Below, piece by piece: positions 1-13,000 of a DNA stretch of 64,000 nucleotides. The stretch covers positions 1 to 64,000 of the forward strand of contig CAKQDX010000003.1 in assembly GCA_934229725.1 (NCBI GenBank), given 5' to 3'. Source of the stretch: an uncultured Streptococcus sp. GTDB lineage: Bacteria; Bacillota; Bacilli; Lactobacillales; Streptococcaceae. The number at the start of each line of letters is the position of its first letter. The stretch's first letter is position 1. The notes beneath the pieces are model-generated. The model made no database searches, was not told the DNA's origin, and saw only the letters and a program-made list of their open reading frames with translations. A program made the position numbers and the translations under genes.

Positions 1-447
1 ACTGTTGGCGTGATGGTTACTTTACCATTGCTAGCAGCCGTTCCTTCACCAATCTTATTACCGTCTTTATCGTAAAGGGCAACAGTTGAGCCTGGTTCTG
101 CGCTTACTTCAACTGATGGCTTAGTGCCTGCTTTACCTGTGAGGTCTGTGTTCACTACTGGTTTCGCTGGGGCTGTGGTATCTGTCGCTACTTTAGGATC
201 ACTTGCGTCTGATGTGTTTCCTGATGGGTCAGTTGCTTTAGCTGTTACATTACCTACTGGAATATCAACTGTTGGCGTGATGGTTACTTTACCATTGCTA
301 GCAGCCGTTCCTTCACCAATCTTATTACCGTCTTTATCGTAAAGAGCAACAGTTGAGCCTGGTTCTGCAGTTACTTCTACTGATGGCTTAGTGCCTGCTT
401 TGCCTGTGAGGTCTGTAGCGACAACTGGTTTCGCTGGAGCTGTGGTG
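1..447 (-). repeat. Tandem 267-bp (89-residue) Ig-like repeat units
   Basis: The block starting at 1 recurs at 268 with one or two differences over the first 100 bases, giving a 267-bp period (89 codons in frame). Each unit encodes an Ig-like fold with the motif PSVEVxAEPGSTVALYDKDG. The array continues past the left edge, so the number of units is unknown. A more diverged relative lies at about 1050-1310. Confidence 0.85.
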
Positions 448-2831
448 TCTTTTGCAGGTGTAACTAAGTATGCAGCAGCAATTTTATCTACTGATTTATC
501 AGGATAAGTAATAGTAACATTACCCTTTTCATCCGCAACGTATGTTGTTCCTTGTGGAAGCGCAGTATTCGCGTCTCCAACCGTTTTTTCAATAGCTGCC
601 TTCTCAGTTGCACTTATATTATTAGGATCAGCAACTTCTACTTTTGCTCCTCCAGGAGTTGGCTCATACTTCTTAGCTGTCTCAAGAACGGTAATTGTAA
701 GATTTCTCGTTACTACTTTACCATTTTTATTTCTAACAGCATAGGTAGCAGTGGAACTACCTGCAGACTGCGTCATATCAACATTACCACGATAGTATGC
801 CTTACGCTGTCTATAAGTATTTGAGCCAGCTGTATCCAGGAAACCACCATTAGAATCATTCGTATATGCTAGTCCTTTTGCCAAATAAGGATTATTAGGA
901 ATCCAAAATTTTTCAACTGACGGTGATCCTGCTGCTTGAATTGTTACATTGACAGAATCACCTGGGTAAACTGTAAGATGTGACTCGGTAACCAAAAGTT
1001 GAGTGTAGTTATCACCACTAACTCCTCCACCTACATAGGTCAACTGTGTTTTTGTAACTGTAATCGGTGCACTCTTAGCTGACTCACTTCCACCTGCTGG
1101 TGTTGAGGTAGCTGTAATTTCTCCTTCTGGAAGGCTGTTTGTAGGGTGAACAGTGGCTACACCTTGGTCGTTTGCTACTGCTTCACCGATCACAACGCCA
1201 TCATTATTATAAAGTTTTACAGTTGAGCCTGCTGTTGCATTTACAGTCACATCAGCTGGTGTACTTGCTTTACCATTAAGATTTGAAGTAATTTCTGGAA
1301 CCTGACTTGCTGGTGCAACTGGTTTTGGTGTTTCACCTTGAACTTCAAAAGTAATGGTCACTTCTTGTGGAGCTTGATTATAATGAGCTGGGTAAGTAAC
1401 CACTACGGTTTTTGTATAAGTACCTGCTTGTGTAGCAGTTGGAGCTTGGCCGTCTTTCCATGCAAATGTTGTTGCACCACGATAGTTATTTGGGAATTCT
1501 GGTGTTCCAGCTTTATTGGTTACATAATTAGCCGGAGTAGCATCAAAACTTCCACCAACTTTTGCAGTATACTTTTCTTTGACTGCTACTGCTTGGAATT
1601 TTGAACTTTCATTATCAATGAAGTTATCCGCATAACCAGTCATAATATTCGTTCTTCCGCCAATAACTCCTGTTCCTTGCATACCTGCAACATAGTCAAG
1701 TGGCTTAGATTTATCTACGATCGGTGTGTCAAATGTAATCGTCCACATAACATTACGAATTGCATTATTATCCGCTGTCATCGTATACAAAGCTTGTGAA
1801 CGTTCTGCTGTTTGAGCCGCTACCGCTGCTTCATTTCCTTGAATTGCTGGATTTTTTATATCTTTGTAAAGTTGGGTCAAACGTTGAGTCATTTCAGAGC
1901 CTGTATAGGTATCCATTCTACCATTTTGACCCATCAAGTATGATCCATCATTATCCTTCCAGTAATTACGCGTATTGACTACTTTTCCATTTTTGTCAGT
2001 TTGAACAACTTGCCAGTTTGTGGGTGCGCCAACAGAATCTTTAGGGATCGTAAAGTAAACATAACCACTGGCTGCATTTCCTTTACGACCTGGGTTATCA
2101 AGAACTGTCCAATGGACAACATTATTAGCCTTGTCTACTTCGTAGTTAATCTTAACATAACCTTCGACATCTTCTTTATTTGAATAATCAAGGTTTTGTG
2201 CACCATCTGACGCACGTGTTCCAGTTGATGCTGAACGTGTTGCTCCTTGTGCGATACTTCGACGACTACGTACACGAGGCGCATTTGCAGTTTCTGACGC
2301 ACTAATATTATTTGTGATAGCGCTCTCTGAGCTTGCTGTAGTTGATGGTGTTGTAGAAGCTGTGACTGAACGAGATGCCTCAGATGCAGTTGCTGGTTTT
2401 GCGGTTGATACATTTGTTGAGCCTGTAACTTCTGAAGCAACTACTGGACTTGTTGATGTCGCTACTGAATTCGCCGGCGCTGAACTTGCAACACTTGTTG
2501 AAGCTGGCGCTTCCGAACTTACTGCTGCACTTGGTGCAACTGATGTTGTAGGTGCAGCCGACGTCGCTGCGACTGTTTCAGTGGCAGCTGGTGTTACCGT
2601 AGTAGTTGAGACACTTTCTGGTGCTGTAGTTGGCGAAGTTGTAGCTGCGACTCCTTCACCTTGACTTGCACTTACAGCTGTAGCTGCAACTGTTGCTCCA
2701 TCAGATGTCGTTTCATCCGCTTGAGCTGTGTGACCAATCATGATCAAAGTACCAAGCAAGACCGAGCAGACTCCAATATTCAATTTACGAATCGAGAAAC
2801 GACTCTTCTTACTAAAGATATCTTTACCCAT
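1..2831 (-). CDS. YSIRK-signal surface adhesin with Ig-like repeats (3' end outside window)
   Basis: This is a secreted, probably wall-anchored adhesin. Its frame is open from an ATG at 2831 to the left edge (about 943 codons), so the C-terminus and any LPXTG motif are not visible. The start has a strong AGGAGG site. Residues 1-38 form a signal peptide with the FSIRK...GVCSVLLGT pattern that directs septal secretion in streptococci. A Ser/Thr/Ala-rich stretch (about 39-185) follows, then a unique region. Around residues 410-500 is a Rib-like segment with a VTYPAHY-type strand. An Ig-like unit lies near 507-594, and near-identical Ig-like units begin around 794 (motifs DLTGKAGTKPSVEV, GSTVALYDKDG). 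It is transcribed in the same direction as the giant adhesin at 4076-19345, but has its own promoter. Surface location is well supported; the ligand cannot be told from sequence. Confidence 0.85.
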   Translation of the reverse strand, partial: MGKDIFSKKSRFSIRKLNIGVCSVLLGTLIMIGHTAQADETTSDGATVAATAVSASQGEGVAATTSPTTAPESVSTTTVTPAATETVAATSAAPTTSVAPSAAVSSEAPASTSVASSAPANSVATSTSPVVASEVTGSTNVSTAKPATASEASRSVTASTTPSTTASSESAITNNISASETANAPRVRSRRSIAQGATRSASTGTRASDGAQNLDYSNKEDVEGYVKINYEVDKANNVVHWTVLDNPGRKGNAASGYVYFTIPKDSVGAPTNWQVVQTDKNGKVVNTRNYWKDNDGSYLMGQNGRMDTYTGSEMTQRLTQLYKDIKNPAIQGNEAAVAAQTAERSQALYTMTADNNAIRNVMWTITFDTPIVDKSKPLDYVAGMQGTGVIGGRTNIMTGYADNFIDNESSKFQAVAVKEKYTAKVGGSFDATPANYVTNKAGTPEFPNNYRGATTFAWKDGQAPTATQAGTYTKTVVVTYPAHYNQAPQEVTITFEVQGETPKPVAPASQVPEITSNLNGKASTPADVTVNATAGSTVKLYNNDGVVIGEAVANDQGVATVHPTNSLPEGEITATSTPAGGSESAKSAPITVTKTQLTYVGGGVSGDNYTQLLVTESHLTVYPGDSVNVTIQAAGSPSVEKFWIPNNPYLAKGLAYTNDSNGGFLDTAGSNTYRQRKAYYRGNVDMTQSAGSSTATYAVRNKNGKVVTRNLTITVLETAKKYEPTPGGAKVEVADPNNISATEKAAIEKTVGDANTALPQGTTYVADEKGNVTITYPDKSVDKIAAAYLVTPAKDTTAPAKPVVATDLTGKAGTKPSVEVTAEPGSTVALYDKDGNKIGEGTAASNGKVTITPTVDIPVGNVTAKATDPSGNTSDASDPKVATDTTAPAKPVVNTDLTGKAGTKPSVEVSAEPGSTVALYDKDGNKIGEGTAASNGKVTITPT

Positions 2832-2915
2832 CTTTCCTCCTAGACAAGCAATCATTAGATTTTGATTACTCTTGTCTCTTCTAAAAATAATTTAAATTGA
2901 ATTTCCCTAACGTCA

Positions 2916-2944
2916 AATATATCATATAATTAGAATTGAATCAA
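2916..2944 (-). promoter_or_regulatory. Promoter of the left-edge adhesin
   Basis: On the minus strand a -35 TTGATT (2939-2944) and a -10 TATATT (2916-2921) are 17 bp apart. The -10 is extended by TG one base upstream. The predicted 5' UTR is about 78 nt, similar to that of the giant adhesin. This is inferred from consensus only. Confidence 0.55.
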
Positions 2945-3410
2945 TATTTTACCATTATAAAATTAGTTTTTCCTATTTTTTTAAAATAACTTAAGCATTA
3001 TTCTTTTCAAAGTATTATTTTCTAACACCTTCTTTTTATACAGAACCTATACAACTTTACATATATAATTCAAAATATAAATTAATCATTGTATTTAAAG
3101 CATTTATAACATCTTACAACATCAACATATATTACTTTTTAAAAATCTTACAATTTTCGAATCATAGAATAATTCTTACCTTTTACATCTTCAATATTTA
3201 TAGGTACACTCATAATAAAACTAATAACCAAGCATAAATATACAAATTTTTAGATTTATTAATGTAATTAAATTGAAAATATATCAGTATTTTTAATAAT
3301 TTCTTTCTTCCATAAAACTTTGTTTCTGACTGAATAATTAAAAATTAATCTATAATGTCTGTAATAGATAAAACTGCTATAGAGATTATAGAGCCACTAT
3401 TTTTAAGACT
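2945..3410. other. AT-rich intergenic stretch
   Basis: About 470 bases of strongly AT-rich sequence lie between the left-edge adhesin promoter and the transposase remnant. I see no supported ORF, RNA gene or clear hairpin here. It may be partly decayed insertion-sequence DNA. Confidence 0.5.
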
Positions 3411-3926
3411 AGAATTGCGATTATAAATCATTTCATCAAGAAATCACTACCCTATCGAACCTTGAAAAATCACTGGAGACTCTTCCAAGAGGACTGCCGT
3501 AAGTTATCTCTCACCCCTTTTTACTCAAAGACCTTCCGTCAAACTTTAGAACCACATAAAGTCATTGAAAAGACACTGAATTTCTCAGAGGAACTCTGCG
3601 ACTACTATAATCTTTACCAACTCTTACTATTTCACTTTCAGGAGAAGAAAGTAGATGAGTTCTTTGAACTCATAGCGGAAAATATTAACAAGGTCAATCA
3701 CTACTTTCAAACTGTCTTTAGAACTTTTCTTAGATACAAACAATACATCAAAAATACGCTAGAAACAGACTATTCAAATCGCGAAACTTGAAGCGACTAA
3801 TAAGTTGATCAAAAACATCAAACGGTTGGAATTTGGTCTAAAAACTTTATCAACTTTAAGGAGAGTGTCTTCATCACTCTGAACACACAAAAAGAGAAAA
3901 CCTATCAGGTTCTCTCTAGATGTTAG
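3411..3926 (+). pseudogene. ISL3-family transposase fragment, frameshifted
   Basis: The sequence encodes the C-terminal part of an ISL3-family transposase of the IS1167/IS1193 type. The recognisable text is KSLPYRTLKNHWRLF, then YNLYQLLLFHFQEK, FFELIAENI, FRTFLRYKQYIKN and LETDYSN. An extra base near 3779 breaks the frame after DYSN; the expected continuation KLEATNKLIKNIKRL reads on in another frame. A missing A near 3842 shifts it again, and FINFKESVFITLNTQKEKT runs to a TAG at 3924-3926. The N-terminal half, including the zinc finger, HTH and the first catalytic acid, is gone. It cannot make an active enzyme and marks an old insertion between the two adhesin genes. Confidence 0.8.
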
Positions 3927-3959
3927 CTTTTCGTCACCCACTACAGTTGACAAAGAGCC
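3411..3959 (+). mobile_element. Remnant of an ISL3-family insertion sequence with its right end
   Basis: Downstream of the broken transposase, the sequence to 3959 ends in CAGTTGACAAAGAGCC. Read on the other strand this gives GGCTCTTTGTCAACTG, which fits my memory of the terminal inverted repeat of IS1167/IS1193-type elements. No matching left end is visible, so the element is truncated on the left and not mobile. Confidence 0.6.
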
Positions 3960-3983
3960 GGTATTCATCACTTTGAACAACAC

Positions 3984-4019
3984 AAAAGAGACCCACCCCT
4001 TTCGGGATGAGTCTCTTTT
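3984..4019 (-). terminator. Intrinsic terminator after the giant adhesin gene
   Basis: A hairpin with AAAAGAGAC/GTCTCTTTT arms and an inner CCC/GGG pairing ends in T-runs in both directions. It sits about 57 bp past the stop of the giant adhesin, so it is probably that gene's terminator. Confidence 0.8.
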
Positions 4020-4075
4020 TCGAAAACTGAAATAGTCTAACTAACTATAATGAGGGTTTTGACCTTTTTACTATT

Positions 4076-7000
4076 TTAGTCTTCTTTTTTGCGTTTTCCT
4101 GCCAAACCAAGTCCAGCTGCCGCAAGGATTCCTCCGAGAGCCATAGCTGCCATAGACGCATCATCACCTGTTTCAGGGAGAGCTGGTCCTTTAGGAGCTT
4201 CTGGTGTAGTTGGTGGTGTCACTGGTGGAACCACTGGTGTTGGAGGAGTTGGTGGTGTTGGTGGCGTTGGTGGTGTTGGAGGAGTCGGTGGTGTTGGTGG
4301 TGTTGGTGGTGTTGGAGGAGTTGGTGGTGTCACAATATTGTTGAACTCAGTATCTTCTGGCAATTGAGAAGTTGCTGTCAAGACTTTACCGTCTTTAGAT
4401 ACAGAAACAACGACTGTAGCAACCATCTTATCGTAGGTAACAGTTGAATCATTACCTTGTACTTCTTCTACTGTGTAGACGTGAGTACCTTCTTCACCAC
4501 GTTTGTACTCAAGAGCTGAGAACTTGATCTTACCGTTAGCATCATTGCTTACAGTTTCAATCACATTACCCTTGCTATCTTTAAGTACGAAGCTAAACTC
4601 ACCAGCTTTAAGTTGACGACCTTCAAGTTTCTTAGTGAATTCAAATTCAACCTTAGTTGGGATATTGACTACACGTTTTTCTGTTGGTTTTTCTGGTTTT
4701 TCAACAGATTTCTTAGTTGGGTCGTATTGGTGAACGATTTGTGACGCAGTATTTTCGATGTCTACACCATCTTTAGCAGTGCCTTTGATAGTTGCAGGAA
4801 TATCGAACTTGTAGTAGCGTCCGAATGCCAATTTAGCAGTATCGATCACTTGAGTATTTTCTGCATCACCGAGTGACTTAGTAAGGTCAGACTTAGATGT
4901 TGCAGTGATTACACCATTTTCAACCTTGATGTCAAACTTAGCTGTCACATCTTCTCCTGTTACAGAGTCGTATGCTTTAATATCTGCGACATTGATGTTC
5001 AAGTTTTCGCTGTCATATTTATCTGTAACACCAACAGATTGGATATTTTGAGCGTCAGTGAAGTTGTTTGTATCAAGCCATACTTGGTATACAAACTTAT
5101 CACCTTTCTTGAGTGTCTTAGTATTAAGGTTTTCAGCTTCGTTATTAGCTGTGCTGTCAGCGTAAGGATCTTTATTAGTATCGCCTACTTTATCTTTCAA
5201 CTCAGCATCATCATCAACAAGTTTCATACCAGTGATATCGAATTTTTCTTTAGAAACAACATATTTCTCTGGTTGGAACTTAGGTTTTTCTGGTGGACGA
5301 ACAGTATTGTTGAATTCTTTATCTGCTGGGTCAGTAACCTTAGTGATAAGAGCTTTCGCTTTACCATCATGTGATACTTCAACAGTGACAAGAGCTTTCA
5401 TACCGTCGTATTGAACAGTACCGTCAGTACCTTTAACTTCTTCTACTGTGTACTTGTAAGTGCCTTCTTGGCCTTTCTTGTACTCAATAGGTGAGAATTT
5501 AACGTTACCTTTAGCATCATTGCTTACAGTTTCAAGAGTCTTACCTTCTGAATCTTTAAGCACGAAGCTGAATTCGTTAGCTTTAAGCTCACGGCCTTCC
5601 AAACGTTTAGTGAAGTTGAATTCTACTGAAATTGGAACACTGTTAACACGTTTTTCAGTTGGTACGTTTGGTTTTTCAACTTTCTTAGTTGTTGGGTTGT
5701 AGTAGTTAACAACTTGAGCTGCTGTATTTTCGATATCAGCACCAGCTTTAATATCTTTCTTAACTGTTGCAGGAATATCAAATTTATAGTAGCGACCAAA
5801 CTCGAACTTAGTAGTGTCGATAACTTGAGTGTTTTCAGCATCGCCAAGTGACTTAGTGAAGCCATCTTTAAGGTTAGCTGTAACAACACCATTTTCAACC
5901 TTAATGTCAAACTTAGAAGTTACATCCGCACCTGATACTGAATCGTAAGCCTTGATTGCTGATGCATCGACATCCAACTTAGTTTCATCGTAGTCATCAG
6001 TGATACCAACAGTTTGGATATGATCCTTGTTGTTAGCGTCAAATTGAGTTGTATCAAGCCATACTTGGTAGTAAAGTTTTTGACCAGGTTTCACTGACTT
6101 AGTATTCAAGTTTTCAGCTTCGTTGTTTGATGCATCATCAGCGTAAGGGTTGGTATTTGTATCTGCAACCTTATTAGCCAATTCTTTATCATCATCAACG
6201 AGTTTAGTACCTGTTACGTCGAATTTCGCTTCAGAAACAACATATTTTTCTGGTTGGAACTTAGGTTTTTCTGGTGGACGAACAGCATTGTTGAATTCTT
6301 TATCAGCAATTTCACCAACAGTTGCTACAAGAGCTTTAGCAGTACCATCATGAGAAACAGTGATTGTTACATTCGCTTTCATTGTATCGTATGTAACAGT
6401 CGCATCAGTTCCTTTGACTTCTTCTACTGTGTACTTGTGAACGCCTTCTTGGCCTTTCTTGAATTCAAGTTTAGAGAATTTAACGTTACCAGCTGCATCA
6501 TTCTTAACAGTTTCAACAACTTTACCTGCTGCATCCTTCAACTCGAATGTGAATTCGTTAGCTTTAAGTTCACGACCTTCCAAACGTTTAGTGAAGTTGA
6601 ATCCGACTTCAACTGGAACACTGTTAACACGTTTTTCAGTTGGTTTGTTTGGTTTTTCAACAGATTTATGAGTTGGATCATAGTAGTGAACAACTTGATC
6701 TGCTGTATTTTCAATATCCACACCGCCAGGAACGTTTGCGTTCACTGTTGCAGGAATATCAAATTTATAGTAACGTCCAAAGGCGAACTTAGTAGTGTCG
6801 ATAACTTGAGTATTTTCAGCATCGCCAAGTGACTTAGTGAAGCCATCTTTAAGGTTAGCAACAATCTTACCACCTTCGATTGAAATATCGAATTTATCTG
6901 TAACATCTTTACCAGTTACTGAGTCGTAAGCCTTGATTTCTGAAGCATTCACAGTCAACTTAGTTTCATCGTAGTCATCTGATACACCAACTGTTTGGAT

Positions 7001-10000
7001 GTTATCCTTGTTGTTGGCGTCAAATTGAGTAGTGTCAAGCCATACTTGGTAGTAAATCTTTTCACCACGTTTAACTGACTTAGTATTCAAGTTTTCCAAT
7101 TCGTTGTTAGATGCGTCATCAGCGTAAGGGTTAGCATTTGTATCTGCAACCTTGTTAGCCAATTCTTTGTCATCATCAACGAGCTTAGTACCTGTGATAT
7201 CGAATTTCGCTTCAGAAACAACATATTTTTCTGGTTGGAACTTAGGTTTTTCTGGTGGACGAACTTTGTTGTTAAACTCTTTGTCGTTAGCGCCAGAAGC
7301 GTTACCGCCATTTGCAGAGTAGTTAGCAACAGTCTTAAGAACTTTACCTTCTTTAGTAACTTCAACAGTTACTTTAGCTACCATTCCATCGTAAGATACA
7401 GTAGTATCTTTACCTGGTACTTCTTCCACAGTGTAAGTGAATGTCTTACCAAGATCTGCTTTGCTGAACAAGAGTTTTTCAAACTTGATGTGACCATCTT
7501 TATCGTTGGTTACTGTTTGAAGAACCTTGTTGTCTTGATCTTTCAATACGAAGCTGAACTCACCTGCAGTCAACTCACGTCCTTCAAGTCGTTTAGTATA
7601 GTCGAACTCGAATGAAACTGGAACGTTGTTTTCACGTGTTTGAGTTGGTTTGTTAGGAGTTGTAACTTTCTTATTGTAAGGGTTGTATCGATGGATAGTT
7701 TGGTTTGCTGTATTTTCAATATCAACACCGTCGTTTTCTTTAATATCCTTAACAGTTGCTGGGATATCAAATTTATAGTAACGACCAAACTCGAATTTAG
7801 TTGTATCGATAACTGGAGTTGCATCTTTATCGCTGATAGGTTTAGTCAAGCTTGCTTTAGATGAAGCACTGATAACACCGTTTTCAACCTTGATATCGAA
7901 CTTGTCAGTAACATCTGCACCAGTCTTACCATCGTAAACTTTGATTTCAGCAGGATTGATGTCAAGCTTAGCTTCTTCGTAGTCATCAGTGATACCTACA
8001 GTTTGAAGATTGCTTTCCGCTGTGAAGTCACGAGTGTCAAGCCATACTTGATAGTAGATCTTTTGACCACGTTTGAGGGTCTTACCATTCAAGTTTTGGA
8101 TTTCAACTTTATCAGCTGAATCATCGTCATCGGCAAGTTTGTTACCAATGATGTCGAAGCTTGGTTCTGAAACAACATATTTTTCAGGTTTGAAGTTAGG
8201 GTTAACCTCGTTATCAAAGACACGATCGTCTGCACCGTAAGCATCTCCACCTACTGTAGCGTAAGAAACGACTGTTGTTAATTGAGCACCTGGTGAAGGT
8301 TGGATAACTGAAACAGTAACATTGACTTTCATTGGGTCGTAAGTAACTGTCTTATCAGTTCCTTGAACTTCTTCTACAGTGTAGTTGAATGTCTTACCAA
8401 TATCTGCCTTAGCATAATTGATAGTATCGAACTTAACCTTACCTTCTGCATCGTTCTTAACAGTTTCAATTTCTTTACCTTCTGAATCTTTAAGTACGAA
8501 GCTGAATTCTTTATCTTTCAACTGACGTCCGTTAAGTGTCTTACCAAATACCAACTCAATAGCTGTTGGAACATTGTTGACACGTTTTTCAGTTGGTACC
8601 TTAGGTGTTTCAACTTTCTTAGTTGTTGGGTTGTAGTAGTGAACGAGCTGAGCTGCTGTATTTACAATTTCAGCACCATCAAATGCACCACTGCTTACTT
8701 TAGCTGGGATGACAAACTTGTAGTAACGTCCAAATTCAAACTTAGTAGTGTCAATGATTTGAGTGTTTTCAGCATCGCCAAGTGACTTAGTGAAGCCATC
8801 TTTAAGGTTAGCTGTAATCACACCGTTATTAACTGTGATATCGAATTTATCTGTTACATCTGCACCAGTCTTACCATCATAAGCCTTGATTTCTGATGCA
8901 ACTACATCCAATTTAGCTTCATCGTAATCATCAGTGATACCAACAGTTTGGATGTTATCCTTGTTGTCTGCATCAAATTGATTTGTATCAAGCCATACTT
9001 GGTAGTTGATAATATCGCCACGTTTAACAGCTTTAGTATTGATGTTTTCTACTTCGTTGTTTGATGGATCATCAGCATAAGGGTTTGCATTTGTTTCTGC
9101 ATACTTATCTTTCAACTCTTTATCATCATCAACAAGCTTAGTACCAGTGATATCAAACTTACCATTATCTTTGCTAAGAACGTATTTCTCTGGTTTAAAC
9201 TTAGGTTCTTCTGGAGGACGAACAGTGTTGTTGAACTCTTTATCAGCGATTTCGCCAACTTTCGCTACGAGAAGTTTAGCAGTTCCGTCATGTGAAACGG
9301 TTACTGTTACATTCGCTTTCATTGTATCGTATGTAACAGTTGAATCTGTACCCTTAACTTCTTCTACAGTGTAGTTATGAACGCCTTCTTGACCCTTCTT
9401 GAACTCAAGTTTAGAGAATTTAACGTTACCAGCTGCGTCATTGCTTACTGTTTCAAGAACTTTACCTGAAGCATCTTTAAGCACGAAGTTGAATTCGTTG
9501 GCTTTAAGCTCACGGCCTTCCAAACGTTTAGTGAAGTTGAATTCGATGTCAACTGGAACACTATTTACACGTTTTTCAGTTGGTTTGTTTGGTTTTTCAA
9601 CCTTCTTAGTTGTTGGGTTGTAGTAGTTAACAACTTGGGCTGCTGTATTTTCGATGTCTGAACCACCAGGTACATCAGCTTTAACTGTTGCAGGAATATC
9701 AAATTTATAGTAACGTCCAAACTCGAATTTAGTTGTATCAATGATTTGAGTATTTTCAGCGTCCCCAAGTGACTTCGTGAAGCCATCTTTAAGGTTAGCT
9801 GTGATTACACCGTTAGCGATTGAGATGTCAAATTTAGATGTAACATCAGCACCTGTTACTGAATCGTAAGCTTTGATTTCTGATGCATTCACAGTCAACT
9901 TAGTTTCATCGAAGTCATCTGTGATACCAACTGTTTGGATGTTATCCTTGTTGTTAGCATCAAATTGAGTAGTGTCCAACCATACTTGGTAGTAAAGTTT

Positions 10001-13000
10001 TTGGCCACGTTTAACTGACTTAGTATTCAAGTTTTCCAATTCGTTGTTTGATGCATCATCAGCGTATGGGTTAGCGTTTGTATCTGCAACCTTGTTAGCC
10101 AATTCTTTATCATCGTCAACGAGTTTAGTACCTGTTACGTCAAATTTCGCTTCAGAAACAACATATTTTTCAGGGTTGAACTTAGGTTCTTCTGGTGGAG
10201 TTACACGGTTGTTGAACTCTTTGTCAGCGATTGCACCTACAGTTGCTACGAGAAGTTTAGCAGTTCCGTCGTGTTTAACGGTGATCGCAACATTAGCTTT
10301 CATTGTATCGTAAGCGACAGTTGCGTCTGTTCCCTTAACTTCTTCTACAGTGTAGTTGTGAACGCCTTCTTCACCCTTCTTGAAGCTGAGTGGTGCGAAT
10401 GAAACGTTACCAGCTGCATCATTGCTTACTGTTTGAACAACTTTACCTGTTGAATCTTTAAGTACGAAGCTGAATTCGTTAGCCTTAAGTTCACGACCTT
10501 CCAAACGTTTAGTGAAGTTGAATGACACGTCAACTGGAACGTTGTTAACACGTTTTTCAGTTGGTTTGCTTGGTTTTTCAACTTTCTTAGTTGTTGGGTT
10601 GTAGTAATTAACAACTTGAGCCGCTGTATTTTCAATATCTACTCCGCCTTTAACGTCAGCTTTAACTGTTGTTGGGATGTCGAACTTGTAGTAACGTCCA
10701 AATGCGAACTTAGTTGTATCAATGATTTGAGTATTTTCAGCGTCGCCAAGTGACTTAGTGAAGCCGGCTTTAAGGTTAGCTGTAATCACACCATTGTTAA
10801 CAGTGATATCGAATTTATCTGTTACATCATCTCCTGTTACAGAGTCATACGCTTTAATCTTAGTAGCATCAAGTTCCAACTTAGTTTCGTCGAAGTCATC
10901 AGAGATACCAACTGTTTGGATGTTATCCTTGTTGTTAGCGTCAAATTTAGTTGTATCCAACCATACTTGGTAAACCAACTTGTCGCCACGGTTAACAGTC
11001 TTCGTATTGATGTTTTCAGCTTCGTTGTTGTTTGTATTATCGACATATGGGTTTGTATTTGTTTCACCATATTTATCTGTCAATTCAGAATCATCGTCAA
11101 GAAGTTTGTTATCAGTGATTGAGAATTTCTCTGCATTCAATACATACTTCTCTGGTTGGAACTTAGGTTCATCTGGTGGAGTTACACGGTTGTTGAACTC
11201 TTTATCAGCAGCATCTGTTACATTCGCTACGATTGCTTTAGCTGTACCGTCGTGAGAAACCACAACTTTAACAGTCGCAACCATTGGGTCGTAAGAAACG
11301 GTGCTATCAGTACCACGAACTTCTTCTACAGTGTAGTTGTAAGTCTTACCAAGATCATCTTTACCAAACTTAAGTTGAGTGAAGTTAACCTTACCAGTCG
11401 CATCATTCTTAACTGTTTCGACAACGTTGCCATCTTTCTTAAGAACGAATGTGAATTCTTGATCTTTCAATTGACGACCTTCAAGAGCTTTCGTGAATTT
11501 AAGATCAAGTGGAACTGGAACACTGTTAACACGTTTTTCAGTTGGTTTGTTTGGTTTTTCAACTGTCTTGCTTACTGGGTTGTAGTAGTTAACAACTTGT
11601 GCTGCTTTATTTTCAATATCAGCACCCGCTTTGACATCGTCTTTAACTGTTGCTGGGATATCAAATTTATAGTAACGTCCAAATTCGAACTTAGTTGTAT
11701 CAATGATTTGAGTGTTTTCAGCGTCGCCAAGTGACTTAGTGAAGCCATCTTTCAAGTTAGCTGTAATGACACCGTTAGCGATTGAGATATCGAATTTAGA
11801 TGTAACATCCGCACCTGTTACTGAATCGTAAGCCTTGATTTCTGAAGCATTAACAGTCAATTTATCCTTGTCGTAGTTATCTGTGATACCTACTGTTTGG
11901 ATGTTATCTTTGTTGTTTGCATCAAACTTAGTTGTATCCAACCATACTTGGTAGTAAAGTTTAGAGCCACGTTCAACTGTCTTAGTATTCAAGTTTTCAG
12001 CTTCGTTGTTGTTAGTGTTATCGACATATGGATTTGCGTTTGTTTCACCATATTTATCTGTCAATTCAGAATCGTCATCAACGAGCTTAGTACCTGTGAT
12101 ATCGAATTTAGCTTTAGATACAACGTATTTCTCTGGTTGGAACTTAGGTTCTGTTGGTGGAGTTACACGGTTGTTGAATTCTTTATCGGCAGGATCTGTC
12201 ACGTTTGTGATCAATGCTTTCGCAGTACCATCGTGACTTACTTTAACAGTTACAACTGCAGCCATTGGGTCGTATGTGACTGTTGAGTCTGTACCCTTAA
12301 CCTCTGTTACAGTGTAAGTGTAAGTACCTTCTTGACCCTTCTTATATTTAAGGGCTGTGACTGTTTCACCAGCTTTGTTTGTGTAATCAACTGGTACGAA
12401 CTTGAAGTTACCATCTGCATCGTTGGTTGTAGTTGCGATAACAACATTGTCGCTGTCTTTCAACTCGAATGTAAATTCGCCAGCTTTAAGCGCACGGCCT
12501 TCCAATTTCTTAGTGAAGTTGAATTCTACTGAGATTGGAACACTGTTGACACGTTTTTCAGTTGGTTTGTTTGGTTTTTCAACTGTCTTACTTACTGGGT
12601 TGTAGTAGTTAACAACTTGAGCTGCTTTGTTTTCAATATCGGCACCAGCTGCGACATCGTCTTTAACTGTTGCTGGGATATCAAATTTATAGTAACGTCC
12701 AAATTCGAACTTAGTAGTATCAATGATTTGAGTGTTTTCAGCGTCGCCAAGTGACTTAGTGAAGCCTGCTTTAAGGTTGGCTGTAAGAACACCGTTGTTA
12801 TCAGAAATATCGAACTTGTTAGTTACGTCTGCGCCAGTGACTGAATCGTAAACCTTGATGTCTGAAGCAGTAACAGTCAATTTATCCTTGTCGTAGTTAT
12901 CTGTGATACCTACTGTTTGGATGTTATCTTTGTTGTTTGCATCAAACTTAGTTGTATCCAACCATACTTGGTAGTAAAGTTTAGAGCCACGTTCAACTGT

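Noticed and set aside
2314..2664. A 116-codon plus-strand frame rich in Val, Ala and Glu
   Set aside because: It is the complement of the Ser/Thr/Ala-rich part of the left-edge adhesin and has no ribosome site.
3774..3983. A 69-codon minus-strand frame near the IS remnant
   Set aside because: It is antisense to the frameshifted transposase and to the IS end, with no ribosome site.
4230..4335. Short regular repeats suggesting a CRISPR-like array
   Set aside because: They are in-frame Pro-Pro-Thr codons of the adhesin, with no spacers.
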